A program made the translations under genes and the position numbers. Below the pieces are notes generated by a model, which saw only the letters and a program-made list of their open reading frames with translations, searched no databases and was not told the origin of the DNA. Source: CAWGMT01 sp963823675 (GTDB lineage: Bacteria > Planctomycetota > Planctomycetia > Isosphaerales > Isosphaeraceae). Taken from it: 64,000 bases of DNA. This document shows, in pieces, positions 63,601-64,000 of the stretch (position 1 is the stretch's first letter; each line of letters opens with the position of its first letter). The stretch spans positions 124,001-188,000 of the forward strand of contig CAWGMT010000016.1 in assembly GCA_963823675.1 (NCBI GenBank), written 5' to 3'.

Positions 63601-64000
63601 GGTCGAACTCCCCTTTGGATCTTGAGGTAGATTGCGAAAGAGCCCAGCTCGATCGCCAGCGCGGAGAGATCAAGCCGCTCCAGCGTCTCGATGGTGACCG
63701 GCCGTTTGGCATCCCAGAAAATGGTTGCCGAATAAAACGCGCGGGCCGGCGCCGAATTGAGCAGCGAAGCGACGTAACGAGCCTCCTCCTCGCTCCGGCA
63801 AGTCACGAAATAACACGTATCATCCAGCACGACCGGCTTGCCCGCGTAAGGGCCAATCACGGTGAACTGAAGGCTCTTGTAAAACCCGGATATGGCCACC
63901 TTCCAGGGCGCGAACGTATAGTCGCCGACACCGAACACCGAGAACCGGGGACGGCCCCGGTAAATGGAGCTGCGCCGCCGATCGAGCAGCTTGCCATGCC
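63552..64000 (-). CDS. C-terminal part of a DNA methyltransferase, cut by the window end
   Basis: The frame is open to the end of the window. It reads KLLDRRRSSIYRGRPRFSVF, GVGDYTFAPWKVAISGFYKS, IGPYAGKPVVLDDTCYFVTC, a helix ARYVASLLNSAPARAFYSAT, and FWDAKRPVTIETLERLDLSA. This is the target-recognition C-terminus of N6-adenine DNA methyltransferases of the Eco57I/type ISP-like class. The last 35 residues, after ALAIELG, look non-family and overlap the esterase gene start by 49 bases, so the true end may be nearer 63620 with an unnoticed lesion. The catalytic NPPY region lies beyond the window. Confidence 0.68.
   Translation of the reverse strand, partial: HGKLLDRRRSSIYRGRPRFSVFGVGDYTFAPWKVAISGFYKSLQFTVIGPYAGKPVVLDDTCYFVTCRSEEEARYVASLLNSAPARAFYSATIFWDAKRPVTIETLERLDLSALAIELGSFAIYLKIQRGVRPCAESLPPRRCSSPCS

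Overview
The window is a GC-rich, gene-dense chromosomal segment that reads as a member of the Planctomycetota, most likely the Isosphaeraceae/Gemmataceae side. The evidence is family content: two long secreted propeller-HEAT-cytochrome c proteins of the PVC type, a DUF1080 protein, several HEAT and beta-propeller proteins, a kinase/STAND/sulfatase-modifying-factor giant protein, a TIR plus STAND-WD40 pair, and short palindromic repeats common in this phylum. No rRNA, tRNA or CRISPR array was recognised. Organism assignment is inference from protein families only.

Layout. 1-3343: a DUF3326 protein cut by the window start, an unknown protein, a secreted peroxiredoxin and an SprT-like metallopeptidase. 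3775-4494: a toxin-antitoxin pair with a clear promoter/operator. 4504-11547: surE, a lipoprotein FKBP isomerase, a small Ser/Thr kinase, and an XPB helicase followed by a helicase-associated protein. 11701-13383: a thioredoxin-protease fusion. 14132-15500: an antitoxin with a broken PIN toxin, a lower-GC stretch, a transposase remnant and a REP-like palindrome. 15698-20515: a 1605-residue kinase-nSTAND-FGE protein. 21074-32870: metabolic and envelope genes (DUF1080, riboflavin synthase, aldo/keto reductase, esterase, cardiolipin synthase-like protein, ABC-2 permease, DUF1990 plus Bcp, methyltransferase). 33438-34103: a second RelE-type toxin-antitoxin pair with a palindromic operator. 34335-48899: PVC-type cytochrome proteins, an NHL propeller, a sugar isomerase/Gfo-Idh pair, an aminotransferase, a beta-lactamase-fold hydrolase and an SDR. 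49711-56303: two HTH antitoxin-like genes facing a two-gene TIR-like/nSTAND1-WD40 module. 56705-64000: secreted hydrolases and HEAT proteins, ending in the C-terminus of a DNA methyltransferase.

Three themes stand out. First, the best candidate conflict system is the triple TIR-like protein and the adjacent membrane-tethered nSTAND1 NTPase with 14 nearly identical WD40 repeats (50628-56303); the kinase-nSTAND-FGE protein at 15698-20515 is of the same broad class. Second, every convergent gene junction with more than 100 bases of space carries a different short repeat element, and one such palindrome is inserted in frame in the giant kinase gene. Third, about 20 genes are interrupted by single-base frameshifts although protein sequence on both sides looks conserved. 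At least one sits in a homopolymer and another is shown to be an extra base by comparison with sister repeats. Assembly indels are therefore a serious alternative to gene decay, and gene boundaries should be read with that in mind. One gene (61315-62646) instead has a single in-frame TGA followed by a short perfect hairpin, so selenocysteine recoding deserves a test.
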